From an uncultured Pseudomonadales bacterium (GTDB lineage: Bacteria; Pseudomonadota; Gammaproteobacteria; Pseudomonadales; Pseudohongiellaceae): a stretch of 64,000 nucleotides of DNA. The notes beneath the pieces are model-generated. The model was not told where the DNA came from. It was given only the letters and a program-made list of their open reading frames with translations, and did not search any database. Of the stretch, positions 56,579 to 64,000 are shown in pieces (position 1 is the first letter of the stretch; each line of letters opens with the position of its first letter). The DNA lies in NCBI GenBank assembly GCA_947259995.1, contig CAMYOK010000013.1, forward strand, positions 1 through 64,000, written 5' to 3'. The position numbers were made by a program, and so were the translations under genes.

Positions 56579-58723
56579 ATGACAATTGGGCAGTTATTAC
56601 TTCAGCCTTCGCTTCGCACCAGCTTAAAGCTTTCAGCACTCTCCATCGCTATTCTTGCCTGTGGCTCACTCCAGGCTCAAGAAGAAAGCCCTATCGACGA
56701 CTCAACTATTGTTTACGAGGCGACTTTCTTCGATCAATACACGCCCATTTCTGCGAATGACATGATTTCGCGTATTCCCGGCGTTAACTTGAACAGCAAC
56801 AGCGGCGGCAACAGCCGAGGTCTCGGCTCCGGTGGCGACCTGCTGATCAACGGCAAGCGCATTGCGGGCAAAGATAACTCTGCCAACGACCAACTACAGC
56901 GAATTGCGGCTGACCAAGTTGACCGCATTGAAATCATTCGGGGCAGCTCAGGCTCGCTCGACGTTCGTGGCGCTAGCCAGGTCGTCAACATTGTCCTGAA
57001 AGAAGCCTCATCACGCTCTAGCCTATCTGCGGAATTTAGTGCGGATTACCACCATGATGGCAAAGTAGATCCTGGCACAACGATCTCTTACGGTGGGCAA
57101 TCTGGCAATTTTAATTATTTAATCGGCGCCAAGCTCGACCCACAGTACAACTCCTTCGTTAATTCGGAGTACAACTACACCCCTGATCTCACACTGACTG
57201 AGCTCGTAAAAGAGAACAATATTCGTGATAAGGATGCCATTGAGACTAGCCTCAACCTTGGCTATGACTTTGAGCGCGACCGCATTCAAGTCAACGCTTT
57301 AATATCCGATGGCAGCCACGACACAACTCTCGATCGCAGCAACTTCAATGGAAGCGATTTGCGCATTGTCGAAAGTTCCGAGTTTGAAGCGACTGATAAA
57401 CTCGAAGAAAACTGGGAGATTGGCGGCAACTACGAACACACGTTTGCCAACAATAGCCGTTTCCAATTCTTGTTTATTAGCAACGAAGAAGTGCGTAACA
57501 GTACTCGTGAGCGCTTTACGACAACCGACGGAGCGTACGACAAGAACCAGTATCTACAATCGGACAAAACGACTCGTGAACGTATTGGCCAGGCGAGTTA
57601 TAGCTGGTCATTGGCCGATGATCACGATATGCAGCTGGGCATAGAGCGTGCACAAACTATTCTCGACACCACTCTGTTCCTAGGCTCAACAGGAGTCGAA
57701 GGCGACCCTTCGCCCACTTACGGTAATTTGCCGCCAGTGCTGAGCTCGTCCAATCCTGGCTCAACAGTTGAGGAGATACGTTACGAGAGTTTTGCTGTTC
57801 ATAACTGGACACTAAACAACAAAATGACGCTCGAGAGCACATTGCTCTATGAAGCATCGACTATCGACCAATCTGGGACTGCCAACCGTAGTCGTGATTT
57901 TGGCTTTCTACGACCAAAAGTCGACTACCGCTATGATGTACTCCCCTCTTTGCAGGTTCGAGCCACGGTAGAGCGCCAAGTGTCGCAACTAAGCTTCGCG
58001 AGCTTTACTGCAACAACGAACAACACTGACCCAACGAAAGATACTCTTGCTGGCAACCCTGATTTGCGCCAAGAAGACGAGATCCGTTACGAATTAGGGC
58101 TGCAGTATCGACTCCCTAATGATGGCGGTGTCGTCAATACGCGCTTCTTCTACCGCGACTTAGACGATGTTATCGGCAATGTGAATATTTCCGACGATCC
58201 ACTCGATCCAGAGTCAGCAACGGGCAACCTTGGTTCCGGCAATCGTTATGGCGTATTTATCGATACAAGCACTCGACTAGCGTTCTTGGGAATGCCAGAC
58301 GCCTTGGTCACCAGTGGTTTGAATATCTTCGATTCCAGTGTCTACGACCCGATTCTGGGCGAAGATCGCCGCTTCAATCGTCGCGGCAATGTCTCGCTCG
58401 GTTTCCAGCACGATGTGCCAGCGTTTGGCTTAAACTATGGTTTCAACTTCAGCCAAGAAATCACAGGTGGTGAAAAAGAAGTCGACATAGACACCATCGA
58501 GCAAGTGATTCGCGGCCCACAGCTGCAGCTGTTTATCTCTAAAGTAGCATTTGACAATGTCACCTTCAGGCTCGAATCAATGAACACTTTGGCCTCTGAC
58601 TTCTGTCGTGACCGCTATCGCTATGATGGTCTTCCCTTCAACGGCGCGCTTACAGAGATTGAAGACGCTTGTGGCTCAGGTGGCGGGCAAAAGGTCGCCT
58701 TGAAGATCCGCACCACCTTTTAG
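56579..58723 (+). CDS. TonB-dependent outer-membrane receptor
   Basis: 714 residues from ATG 56579 (CCGGAG upstream); the longer frame to 56507 is not a signal. Signal peptide ends near LQAQ. The plug (about 40-150) has DMISRIPGVNLN, GDLLINGKRIAGK and RIEIIRGSSGSLDVRGASQV; the rest is beta barrel ending in ALKIRTTF with the C-terminal Phe of outer-membrane proteins. The ligand is unknown. A long hairpin follows, then the cupredoxin operon. Confidence 0.93.
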   Translation: MTIGQLLLQPSLRTSLKLSALSIAILACGSLQAQEESPIDDSTIVYEATFFDQYTPISANDMISRIPGVNLNSNSGGNSRGLGSGGDLLINGKRIAGKDNSANDQLQRIAADQVDRIEIIRGSSGSLDVRGASQVVNIVLKEASSRSSLSAEFSADYHHDGKVDPGTTISYGGQSGNFNYLIGAKLDPQYNSFVNSEYNYTPDLTLTELVKENNIRDKDAIETSLNLGYDFERDRIQVNALISDGSHDTTLDRSNFNGSDLRIVESSEFEATDKLEENWEIGGNYEHTFANNSRFQFLFISNEEVRNSTRERFTTTDGAYDKNQYLQSDKTTRERIGQASYSWSLADDHDMQLGIERAQTILDTTLFLGSTGVEGDPSPTYGNLPPVLSSSNPGSTVEEIRYESFAVHNWTLNNKMTLESTLLYEASTIDQSGTANRSRDFGFLRPKVDYRYDVLPSLQVRATVERQVSQLSFASFTATTNNTDPTKDTLAGNPDLRQEDEIRYELGLQYRLPNDGGVVNTRFFYRDLDDVIGNVNISDDPLDPESATGNLGSGNRYGVFIDTSTRLAFLGMPDALVTSGLNIFDSSVYDPILGEDRRFNRRGNVSLGFQHDVPAFGLNYGFNFSQEITGGEKEVDIDTIEQVIRGPQLQLFISKVAFDNVTFRLESMNTLASDFCRDRYRYDGLPFNGALTEIEDACGSGGGQKVALKIRTTF

Positions 58724-58737
58724 AACTCACCTCTTCC

Positions 58738-58792
58738 CTACGAGCATCGTCTGATTTTCTTTTATAGACAGTCATCCAGATGATGCTCGTAG
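58738..58792. terminator. Long hairpin after the TonB receptor gene
   Basis: CTACGAGCATCGTCTG pairs with CAGATGATGCTCGTAG (16 bp, one G-T pair) around a 23-base loop. It lies 15 bp after the receptor stop. No U-tract follows, so it may be a processing site or a mild terminator between the receptor and the cupredoxin operon. Confidence 0.6.
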
Positions 58793-58857
58793 TCGTATGT
58801 ATGTCCTGTACAGCCTGAAACTCTCATGGCCTATTTTGCAAGGACGCACTCAACCCT

Positions 58858-59499
58858 ATGAATATCAAAACCACAATAAGCTTTCTACTTGCCGTTGTGA
58901 TCAGCAATAGCGCGAGCAGACTCAACGCTGCCGAGTTCGCAGTGCAAGTATTTGACCAAATAGGCCAGCCTTTAGCAGATACCGTGATCGAGAGCCCAGG
59001 CAGCCCTGTCACTGTTGCTCCTGAAGAAATTGCCGTCATTGATCAAGTCAATAAACGCTTCGTGCCAATGGTCATTGCTGTGAAAACTGGGCAGCGCGTT
59101 AATTTCCCCAACTACGACAATATTCGCCATCACGTTTATTCCTTCTCTGAGATCAAGCAGTTCTCGACAGAATTGTATGCAGACAACCCTGCCAGCCCCG
59201 TTAGCTTTGATCGTGCCGGCATTGCGACCCTAGGCTGCAATATTCATGACAGCATGATCGGCTATGTGTTTGTCAGCGCTTGGAACGATGCGGGGGTCAC
59301 GGATGCCAGTGGCATAGTGCGCTTTTCGCAAGAGAGCATTCCAGACGAAATCATCGTCTGGCACCCGTGGTCTAACGACCCAAACAATCGTCGCACCGTG
59401 AGCACACAAAGTGTAGAAGATGGCGACACTTTAGAAGTACATCTGAATATTACCGCCCCCGAGCAAGTTTTCGGTTTTAGAGCACTGAGTACTCAATAA
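58858..59499 (+). CDS. Exported cupredoxin (methylamine-utilisation-type)
   Basis: 213 residues. Signal peptide ends near LNAAEF. Type 1 copper ligands are visible: His91/92 (NIRHHVYSF), Cys127, His130 and Met133 (GCNIHDSMIG). This is the MauL/plastocyanin-like pattern. About 70 residues of beta-rich sequence follow. Its stop is immediately followed by the next ATG (TAAATG). Probably a periplasmic electron carrier or copper-binding protein. Confidence 0.87.
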   Translation: MNIKTTISFLLAVVISNSASRLNAAEFAVQVFDQIGQPLADTVIESPGSPVTVAPEEIAVIDQVNKRFVPMVIAVKTGQRVNFPNYDNIRHHVYSFSEIKQFSTELYADNPASPVSFDRAGIATLGCNIHDSMIGYVFVSAWNDAGVTDASGIVRFSQESIPDEIIVWHPWSNDPNNRRTVSTQSVEDGDTLEVHLNITAPEQVFGFRALSTQ

Positions 59500-60333
59500 A
59501 TGCAGGCTAATTTCAAGATCATTGTCGCCAGCCTTTTGCTCTTCACTTCCCTCACCCACGCCGACACGCGTATCAAAGGAACAGGCGGGGTGAGCTCAAT
59601 CAGCGGAGGCGGTGGTGGAGGCCTCATTCCATGGGCTACATTGGGCGGACTCGCCACGCAGGATCAGCGCAGTATTACGGGCTTCATCACCCGTGCCAAT
59701 GTTGACGATTTCACGCTCGATGTGTCCGGTGTCGCACTGAACCTACATAACCGCGTCGAATTTTCTCTCGCACGCCAGGATTTCACCATCAAAGCCAACG
59801 ACGCCGAAATCAGCCAAGACAAATACGGCTTGAAGATCAAAGTGGCAGGTGACCTTATATTTGGCCCGTTCCCGCAAGTCAGTATTGGCGTGGAAAAAAG
59901 CGCCCTGCGTGATCCAGCAACAGCACGAGCGTTAGGCGCTCGCGATGATGACGGTGTCGACTTCTATTTGAGCACGGCAAAAGCTTGGATAGACGGCCCA
60001 TTGCACCGCACGAGCATGTTGAATTTCAATATTCGTTCCACCAAGGCCAATCAATATGGTCTATTAGGCTATGGTGGCGACAATCAAGATAGAGAGTTTA
60101 TGTTGGAAGCCGCCGCCGCGATGTTTCTGAGCAGAAGTGTGGCTATTGGCATCGAATACAGACAAAAGCCCGACAACCTCTCGGCCCTTATCGAAGAAGA
60201 TGCAAGCGATGTGTTCCTCGCTTGGTTTCCCAATAAACACCTTTCACTGACAGCCGCCTACGTACGGCTAGGCGACATCGCTGGGGCACAAAATCAAAAT
60301 GGCTTCTACTTTTCTATCCAGGGAGGTTTGTAG
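59500..60333 (+). CDS. DUF3034-family exported protein
   Basis: 277 residues. Signal peptide ends near LTHAD. The mature sequence has a Gly-rich segment (SSISGGGGGGLIPWATLGG) then alternating beta strands ending FYFSIQGGL, like an outer-membrane barrel. It matches the DUF3034 pattern in my judgement. It starts directly at the cupredoxin stop and lies 3 bp before the globin gene. Confidence 0.8.
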   Translation: MQANFKIIVASLLLFTSLTHADTRIKGTGGVSSISGGGGGGLIPWATLGGLATQDQRSITGFITRANVDDFTLDVSGVALNLHNRVEFSLARQDFTIKANDAEISQDKYGLKIKVAGDLIFGPFPQVSIGVEKSALRDPATARALGARDDDGVDFYLSTAKAWIDGPLHRTSMLNFNIRSTKANQYGLLGYGGDNQDREFMLEAAAAMFLSRSVAIGIEYRQKPDNLSALIEEDASDVFLAWFPNKHLSLTAAYVRLGDIAGAQNQNGFYFSIQGGL

Positions 60334-60336
60334 AGC

Positions 60337-60783
60337 ATGAACACCTTAGTACTATTTAGATCATGTCGTTTATTCGCCACCATGATAGGGCTTGCCACAT
60401 TAATTGGCTGTGCCACCACGAAGCCAGGCGAGACTCTCTATCAACGCCTCGGAAGTGCCGAAGGCATCGCCAATATTACTGAACTTTTTGTTTTAGAGAT
60501 TGCGAATGACGATCGCGTCATCGCCTACTTCGAAGATTCGAACGTGCAACGCTTTCGCGAGAAGTTTAATGAGCATCTATGCATGATCACTGATGGCCCC
60601 TGCAACTATAGCGGCGATACCATGGTCGATATCCACGTCGGCATGAATGTCACGGAAGGCGCCTTTACAGCGATTGTTGAGGATTTGATCGAGGCGATGA
60701 ACAAGGCCGATGTTGCCATCGGCACTCAGAATCAAGTATTAGATCGCCTTGCGCGATTGCGACCCGAAATTATTTATCTTTAA
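60337..60783 (+). CDS. Lipoprotein truncated hemoglobin (group 1)
   Basis: 148 residues. Lipobox LIGC (Cys25), then a group 1 truncated-globin fold: ETLYQRLGSAEGIANITELF, HLCMITDGPCNYSG, and the proximal His100 in DIHVGMNVTEGAFTAIVEDL. Most truncated globins are cytoplasmic; this one should be membrane-anchored outside the cytoplasm. It is the last gene of the cupredoxin-DUF3034 operon. A role in oxygen, NO or sulfide handling is possible. Confidence 0.86.
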   Translation: MNTLVLFRSCRLFATMIGLATLIGCATTKPGETLYQRLGSAEGIANITELFVLEIANDDRVIAYFEDSNVQRFREKFNEHLCMITDGPCNYSGDTMVDIHVGMNVTEGAFTAIVEDLIEAMNKADVAIGTQNQVLDRLARLRPEIIYL

Positions 60784-60799
60784 GCCTTTCAACACACGC

Positions 60800-61522
60800 T
60801 TAAGGTTTGCTGAAAATCATCATGTGCTGCCAAGGCAGAAAATCTAGCGTCTCGACAAAATTAAGATCGAATACCGCCATTTCCTTCTTCACTTGGTCTT
60901 GGGACATTTTGTGCAAAGGTCGAATCGGCACTGTGGCATCTTCTTCACGGTACTCGAGCAAAACGACCCGCCCCCCTGACTTCAAACCATTGACGATACT
61001 TTGCATCATTTCCCAAGGGTGAGAGAACTCGTGATAAGCATCGACAAGTAAAACAAGATCCACTGACTCTTCTGGCAATTTAGTGTCGTCAATATCCCCT
61101 AAGATTCCTTCGATATTTGTAACACCCTCTGCCGCTTTGCGCTCTTCGATCATGGCTAGCATTTGCGGTTGAATATCGACGGCCAACACTTTGCCCTGAG
61201 GCACTAGCTTCGCCATACGAAATGAAAAGAAACCAGAGCCCGCGCCAATATCACCGACAATGTCTGTAGGACGCAGATTCAGGTTCGCCACGACATCATC
61301 TGGCATCTCTTCATGTGTCCGCTGTGGCCTTTCCAACCACTGTGCTGCTTGGTAGCCCATGACACCGGAGATCTCGCGCCCCATATAGAATCGGCCTATT
61401 CCCCCAGTACTGCGTTCCGGTGCATCGACATAGGTGCCCGCAGGCGCGCCTTGTGCTAACGCAAATGAGCTCGGAAGCAATAGGACTAATAGAAGGGTAA
61501 TCGCGCTGCGACGGTATGACAT
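60800..61522 (-). CDS. Exported class I SAM-dependent methyltransferase
   Basis: 240 residues with a clear Sec signal (ITLLLVLLLPSSFALAQGAP). The mature protein has the methyltransferase motif I VGDIGAGSGFFSFRMAKL, motif II acidic end AVDIQPQML, and later LLEYREED. A distinct front segment reads YMGREISGVMGYQAAQWLER. SAM is not known to be abundant in the periplasm, so the location is unusual. Convergent with the globin gene. The substrate is unknown. Confidence 0.85.
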   Translation of the reverse strand: MSYRRSAITLLLVLLLPSSFALAQGAPAGTYVDAPERSTGGIGRFYMGREISGVMGYQAAQWLERPQRTHEEMPDDVVANLNLRPTDIVGDIGAGSGFFSFRMAKLVPQGKVLAVDIQPQMLAMIEERKAAEGVTNIEGILGDIDDTKLPEESVDLVLLVDAYHEFSHPWEMMQSIVNGLKSGGRVVLLEYREEDATVPIRPLHKMSQDQVKKEMAVFDLNFVETLDFLPWQHMMIFSKP

Positions 61523-61670
61523 GATGGTTTCCTCTTATCCTTAGGATACTTATTTTTCATCATTGTAGAGGAAGGACAAGGGGATTAATAGACGAGTAAA
61601 ACACGCTCCAATTTCAGGTATTCACACTCCTGTGCGAGTGGATAGCGGGTAGTTTCTATAGACTTTGCTC

Positions 61671-61847
61671 TTAGATCAATTTCAACCAACGATGACCACT
61701 ACCTTTGCAATTTATGCACACATGCGCATTAGACACCCTGCCAGTCCCCTCACAAACGAGGCATACATCTTGATAGGGCTTCTGCAAAATGGCGAGCAGT
61801 TCACGATAGGCTTGGATATTTCGGATATGTTGTATGTCGGCGCTCAT
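61671..61847 (-). CDS. 58-residue DnaJ-like zinc-ribbon protein
   Basis: A short ORF from ATG 61847 with CAGGAG seven bases upstream. Two CxxC pairs (Cys29/Cys32 and Cys44/Cys47), each followed by a glycine turn (CEGTG and CKGSG), match one zinc module of a DnaJ cysteine-rich domain. A basic, hydrophobic tail (HRWLKLI) ends it. No J domain is seen. Function is unknown; such small proteins may act as chaperone or metal partners. Confidence 0.65.
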   Translation of the reverse strand: MSADIQHIRNIQAYRELLAILQKPYQDVCLVCEGTGRVSNAHVCINCKGSGHRWLKLI

Positions 61848-62071
61848 TTGCAACTCCTGCACTGGTACGAGAAACACTATTTAAAACCCAACTCTCGAAT
61901 GCTTGTGTAAGGCTTAGAGGTCTTCACCAAACCTCACACTTGGGGCAATTATGCGTCGCCGCCAGAATCTGTGTTGTTAACATGTTCACAAAAAATGCTG
62001 TTTTAATGAGCAGTGTTTGAAAATGTGATCTTCCTCAAATTTTGACGCAAATGAGTCTCGACGCTGGGCTA

Positions 62072-62080
62072 TGCTAGAAT
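62072..62080 (+). promoter_or_regulatory. Candidate extended -10 promoter of the CoA-transferase gene
   Basis: TGC-TAGAAT forms an extended -10 element; no good -35 is correctly spaced. The start point would be about 42 bp before the ATG at 62129. Confidence 0.4.
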
Positions 62081-62128
62081 CTTTGGCTCTATTTGTTTGC
62101 AGTCTTTAGCTCCGGGGGGGAGTGTCAC

Positions 62129-63319
62129 ATGTCTACTGAGGGTGTATTAAAGGGTATTCGAGTTCTCGACTTTGGCCGTTATATCGCTGGGCCATTTTGC
62201 GCGAGCTTACTTGCAGACCTTGGCGCAGAGGTGATCCGCATCGAGAAGGTTAAAGGGAGCGAAGATCGCTTCTTGTCACCCATTAGCGACAATGGCGATG
62301 GCGCCTTATTCATGCAAGTCGGTCGCAATAAGCTCGGCATGACGCTGAACCCTATGAAGCCCAAAGGCCAAGAGATCGTGCGTAAACTCGTCGCGACGGC
62401 CGATGTTGTCATAGCCAATCTACCACCTGATACCCTTAAAGCCATGGGGCTCGATTATGCAAGTCTATGCGCCAGCCGCCCCGATATAATCCTGACACTG
62501 ATCTCCGCCTTTGGTAGCGGTGGCCCCTACAGCAACCGCGTGGGCTTCGATGGCCTAGGCCAAGCGATGTCTGGTTCCATGTATCTTTCCGGCACACCAG
62601 AGCAGCCAGCCAAGGCCTATGCGCCCTTCATAGATTTCGGGACCGCGAGCTTAAGCGCTTATGCCACAATGGCCGCGCTATATGAGCGTCAGAAGAGTGG
62701 CCGCGGACAAGTCGTGGAAGGCGCCCTATTTAGTACCGCACTGACCCTGACTAACGGTGTTGTAATCGAACAAGACGCCTTGCAACTCAACCGCGAAGCC
62801 ACACTGAACCGTTCGCAGACATCCGCACCAGCGGACACTTACAAAACCCAAGACGGTTGGGTATTAGTGCAAAGCGTCGGCGGCCCGTTGTTCGAACGCT
62901 GGGTGCAATTGATGGGAGAGCCCCATTGGTTAGAAGATCCTCGTTTCAAAGATGACATCAGCCGCGGCGATCACGGAGAAGTCATCAGTGCCAGGCTAGC
63001 GCGTTGGTGCGCGCAGCGCACATCAGCCGAAGTATTAGCAGCCATGGAAGAGGCCCGCTTGCCCGCTGGGCCCGTCATGTCACCACAAGACGTCTTGGAT
63101 GACCCGCACGTTGCGGAGGCAGGCATGTTTCAAGCCGTCGACTATCCTGGCCTGAAAAGACCCGCGCCAATCATGACGCCGCCGGTTAAGATGTCGTTAA
63201 CGCCTCCGACTATTCGGCACCGCGCGCCAACTCTTGGGGAGCACACCGACAAACTTTTACAAGAGCTAGGGTATACCGCAGAACAAATCGCCGAGCTTCG
63301 CGCCGAGCGCATTGTGTAA
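62129..63319 (+). CDS. Family III CoA-transferase (CaiB/BaiF)
   Basis: 396 residues from ATG 62129; a run of seven Gs upstream holds the ribosome site. Typical family III sequence: IRVLDFGRYIAGPFCASLLADLGAEVIRIEK split into parts, NRVGFDGLGQAMSG, and PAGPVMSPQDVLDDPHV. The catalytic Asp should be in the GFDGLGQ-adjacent segment by family analogy. Substrates of such enzymes range from formyl to carnitine CoA esters; not determinable here. Confidence 0.92.
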   Translation: MSTEGVLKGIRVLDFGRYIAGPFCASLLADLGAEVIRIEKVKGSEDRFLSPISDNGDGALFMQVGRNKLGMTLNPMKPKGQEIVRKLVATADVVIANLPPDTLKAMGLDYASLCASRPDIILTLISAFGSGGPYSNRVGFDGLGQAMSGSMYLSGTPEQPAKAYAPFIDFGTASLSAYATMAALYERQKSGRGQVVEGALFSTALTLTNGVVIEQDALQLNREATLNRSQTSAPADTYKTQDGWVLVQSVGGPLFERWVQLMGEPHWLEDPRFKDDISRGDHGEVISARLARWCAQRTSAEVLAAMEEARLPAGPVMSPQDVLDDPHVAEAGMFQAVDYPGLKRPAPIMTPPVKMSLTPPTIRHRAPTLGEHTDKLLQELGYTAEQIAELRAERIV

Positions 63320-63336
63320 AGGCCAAGAAGCAGGCT

Positions 63337-64000
63337 TCAGCGCATCGTGAAGCCTTGCTCTGCCAAGAACTCACGCATGTGGGGGCGCGCTTTCTCGCTT
63401 AGCAAGGTTGCCACTTGTTCGCTCCAGCAAATGCCGTGTCCACCACCGGTGCGTTGACGGTAATATTCACGCACTTGCTCATCATAGGCAGCAATTTGTT
63501 CTGCATCCCCCTCTTCGTTGTACACCTCCTCTTTCATGATGACCGATAGAGGTAAACGTGGTTTGCACTCTGGGTCTTGGTCTGGATAGCCCAGACACAG
63601 ACCAAACACCGGATAGACTCCTTTAGGAAGCTTAAGCAGATCACTGACATCTCGTGGATTATTGCGAATACCGCCGATATAACAAATGCCTAAGCCCGCC
63701 GCCTCTGCCGCAATCACCATGTTTTGTGCCAGCAAGGCCACGTCGACGGTAGCGATGATAAAGTGCTCTGTGAAATCCCCAGCAAACGGTTTTTGGTATT
63801 GTTCACAGCAGTTTCCTGGGCGATTCAAATCGGCGCAGAACACCAAAAACTCGGCGGCACTTTCCACATAAGCTTGATTACCTGCATAGGCCGCCATTTT
63901 TTTGCGATTCTCTGGTGCGCGAACACGAATGACTGTTGCCCCTTGCAAAAAGCTCGAAGTCGCCGCGCTTTGTGCAGTGGAGACAATTGTAGCGAGCAGA
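63337..64000 (-). CDS. Oxygen-insensitive nitroreductase (NfsA-like), 5' end outside window
   Basis: Partial: the frame remains open to the right edge, with TAQSAATSSFLQGATVIRVR upstream of the first possible internal start, so the true N-terminus is beyond 64000. Nitroreductase FMN fold, with AAEAAGLGICYIGGIRNN and PVFGLCLGYPDQD typical of NfsA-type enzymes. It reduces nitro or quinone compounds with NADPH. Convergent with the CoA-transferase. Confidence 0.87.
   Translation of the reverse strand, partial: LLATIVSTAQSAATSSFLQGATVIRVRAPENRKKMAAYAGNQAYVESAAEFLVFCADLNRPGNCCEQYQKPFAGDFTEHFIIATVDVALLAQNMVIAAEAAGLGICYIGGIRNNPRDVSDLLKLPKGVYPVFGLCLGYPDQDPECKPRLPLSVIMKEEVYNEEGDAEQIAAYDEQVREYYRQRTGGGHGICWSEQVATLLSEKARPHMREFLAEQGFTMR

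Noticed and set aside
63337..63948. Complete nitroreductase starting at 63948
   Set aside because: That start is an internal TTG. The frame continues to the window edge with family-like sequence, so the gene is 5'-truncated by the window.

Overview
The window looks like a chromosomal segment of an aerobic, probably marine gammaproteobacterium. The gene set points near the Pseudomonadales/Cellvibrionales: FabV as enoyl-ACP reductase, an rplU-rpmA-obgE-proB block divergent from ispB, rpsT with a TTG start, ETF-ubiquinone oxidoreductase, and a tad/ppr locus ordered as in Pseudomonas aeruginosa. I see no rRNA, tRNA, CRISPR array, insertion sequence or phage gene. Three things are cut or cross the edges: a giant adhesin runs off the left end, a nitroreductase runs off the right end, and the adhesin's secretion system is not visible.

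Region 1 (1-17.4 kb) is a surface-attachment locus. On the minus strand, rcpC-rcpA-tadZ-tadA-tadB-tadC-tadD-DUF3613 lipoprotein-PAS sensor kinase (PprA-like) form one tightly packed operon. Divergent from it run flp-tadG-tadE, followed by a convergent LuxR-type response regulator (PprB-like). Next to the kinase lies an OmpA-type lipoprotein gene that leads into a BapA-like adhesin with a 175-residue Asp-Ala/Ser tract and near-identical 24-residue repeats. In P. aeruginosa PprB controls both Flp pili and the BapA adhesin from distant loci; here kinase, regulator, pilus and adhesin are contiguous.

Region 2 (17.7-25.7 kb) holds one-carbon, aldehyde and aromatic metabolism: purU, glutathione-dependent formaldehyde dehydrogenase, two secreted proteins of unknown function, a cupin, gloA, folD, an aromatic/aspartate aminotransferase and DAHP synthase.

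Region 3 (25.7-36.9 kb) carries murJ, dps, yebC and a four-gene operon of a radical SAM/SPASM protein with a YnjBCD-type ABC importer, then an unknown small protein, an EamA exporter, a prolyl-4-hydroxylase-like dioxygenase and an Nramp-like transporter lacking the canonical metal motifs.

Region 4 (36.9-50.2 kb) is mostly housekeeping: an NdvB-like GH17-GT2 glucan synthase, a secreted hydrolase, fabV, rpsT, proB, obgE, rpmA, rplU, ispB, a flavin monooxygenase, a DUF4399 protein and an acyl-CoA synthetase.

Region 5 (50.2-64 kb) contains a three-gene secreted module (a peptidase-like TPR protein with a broken zinc motif, an unknown exported protein, and a transglutaminase-like/TPR lipoprotein), ETF-QO, a TonB receptor followed by a cupredoxin / DUF3034 / lipoprotein-globin operon, an exported methyltransferase, a 58-residue zinc-ribbon protein, a family III CoA-transferase and a partial NfsA-like nitroreductase.
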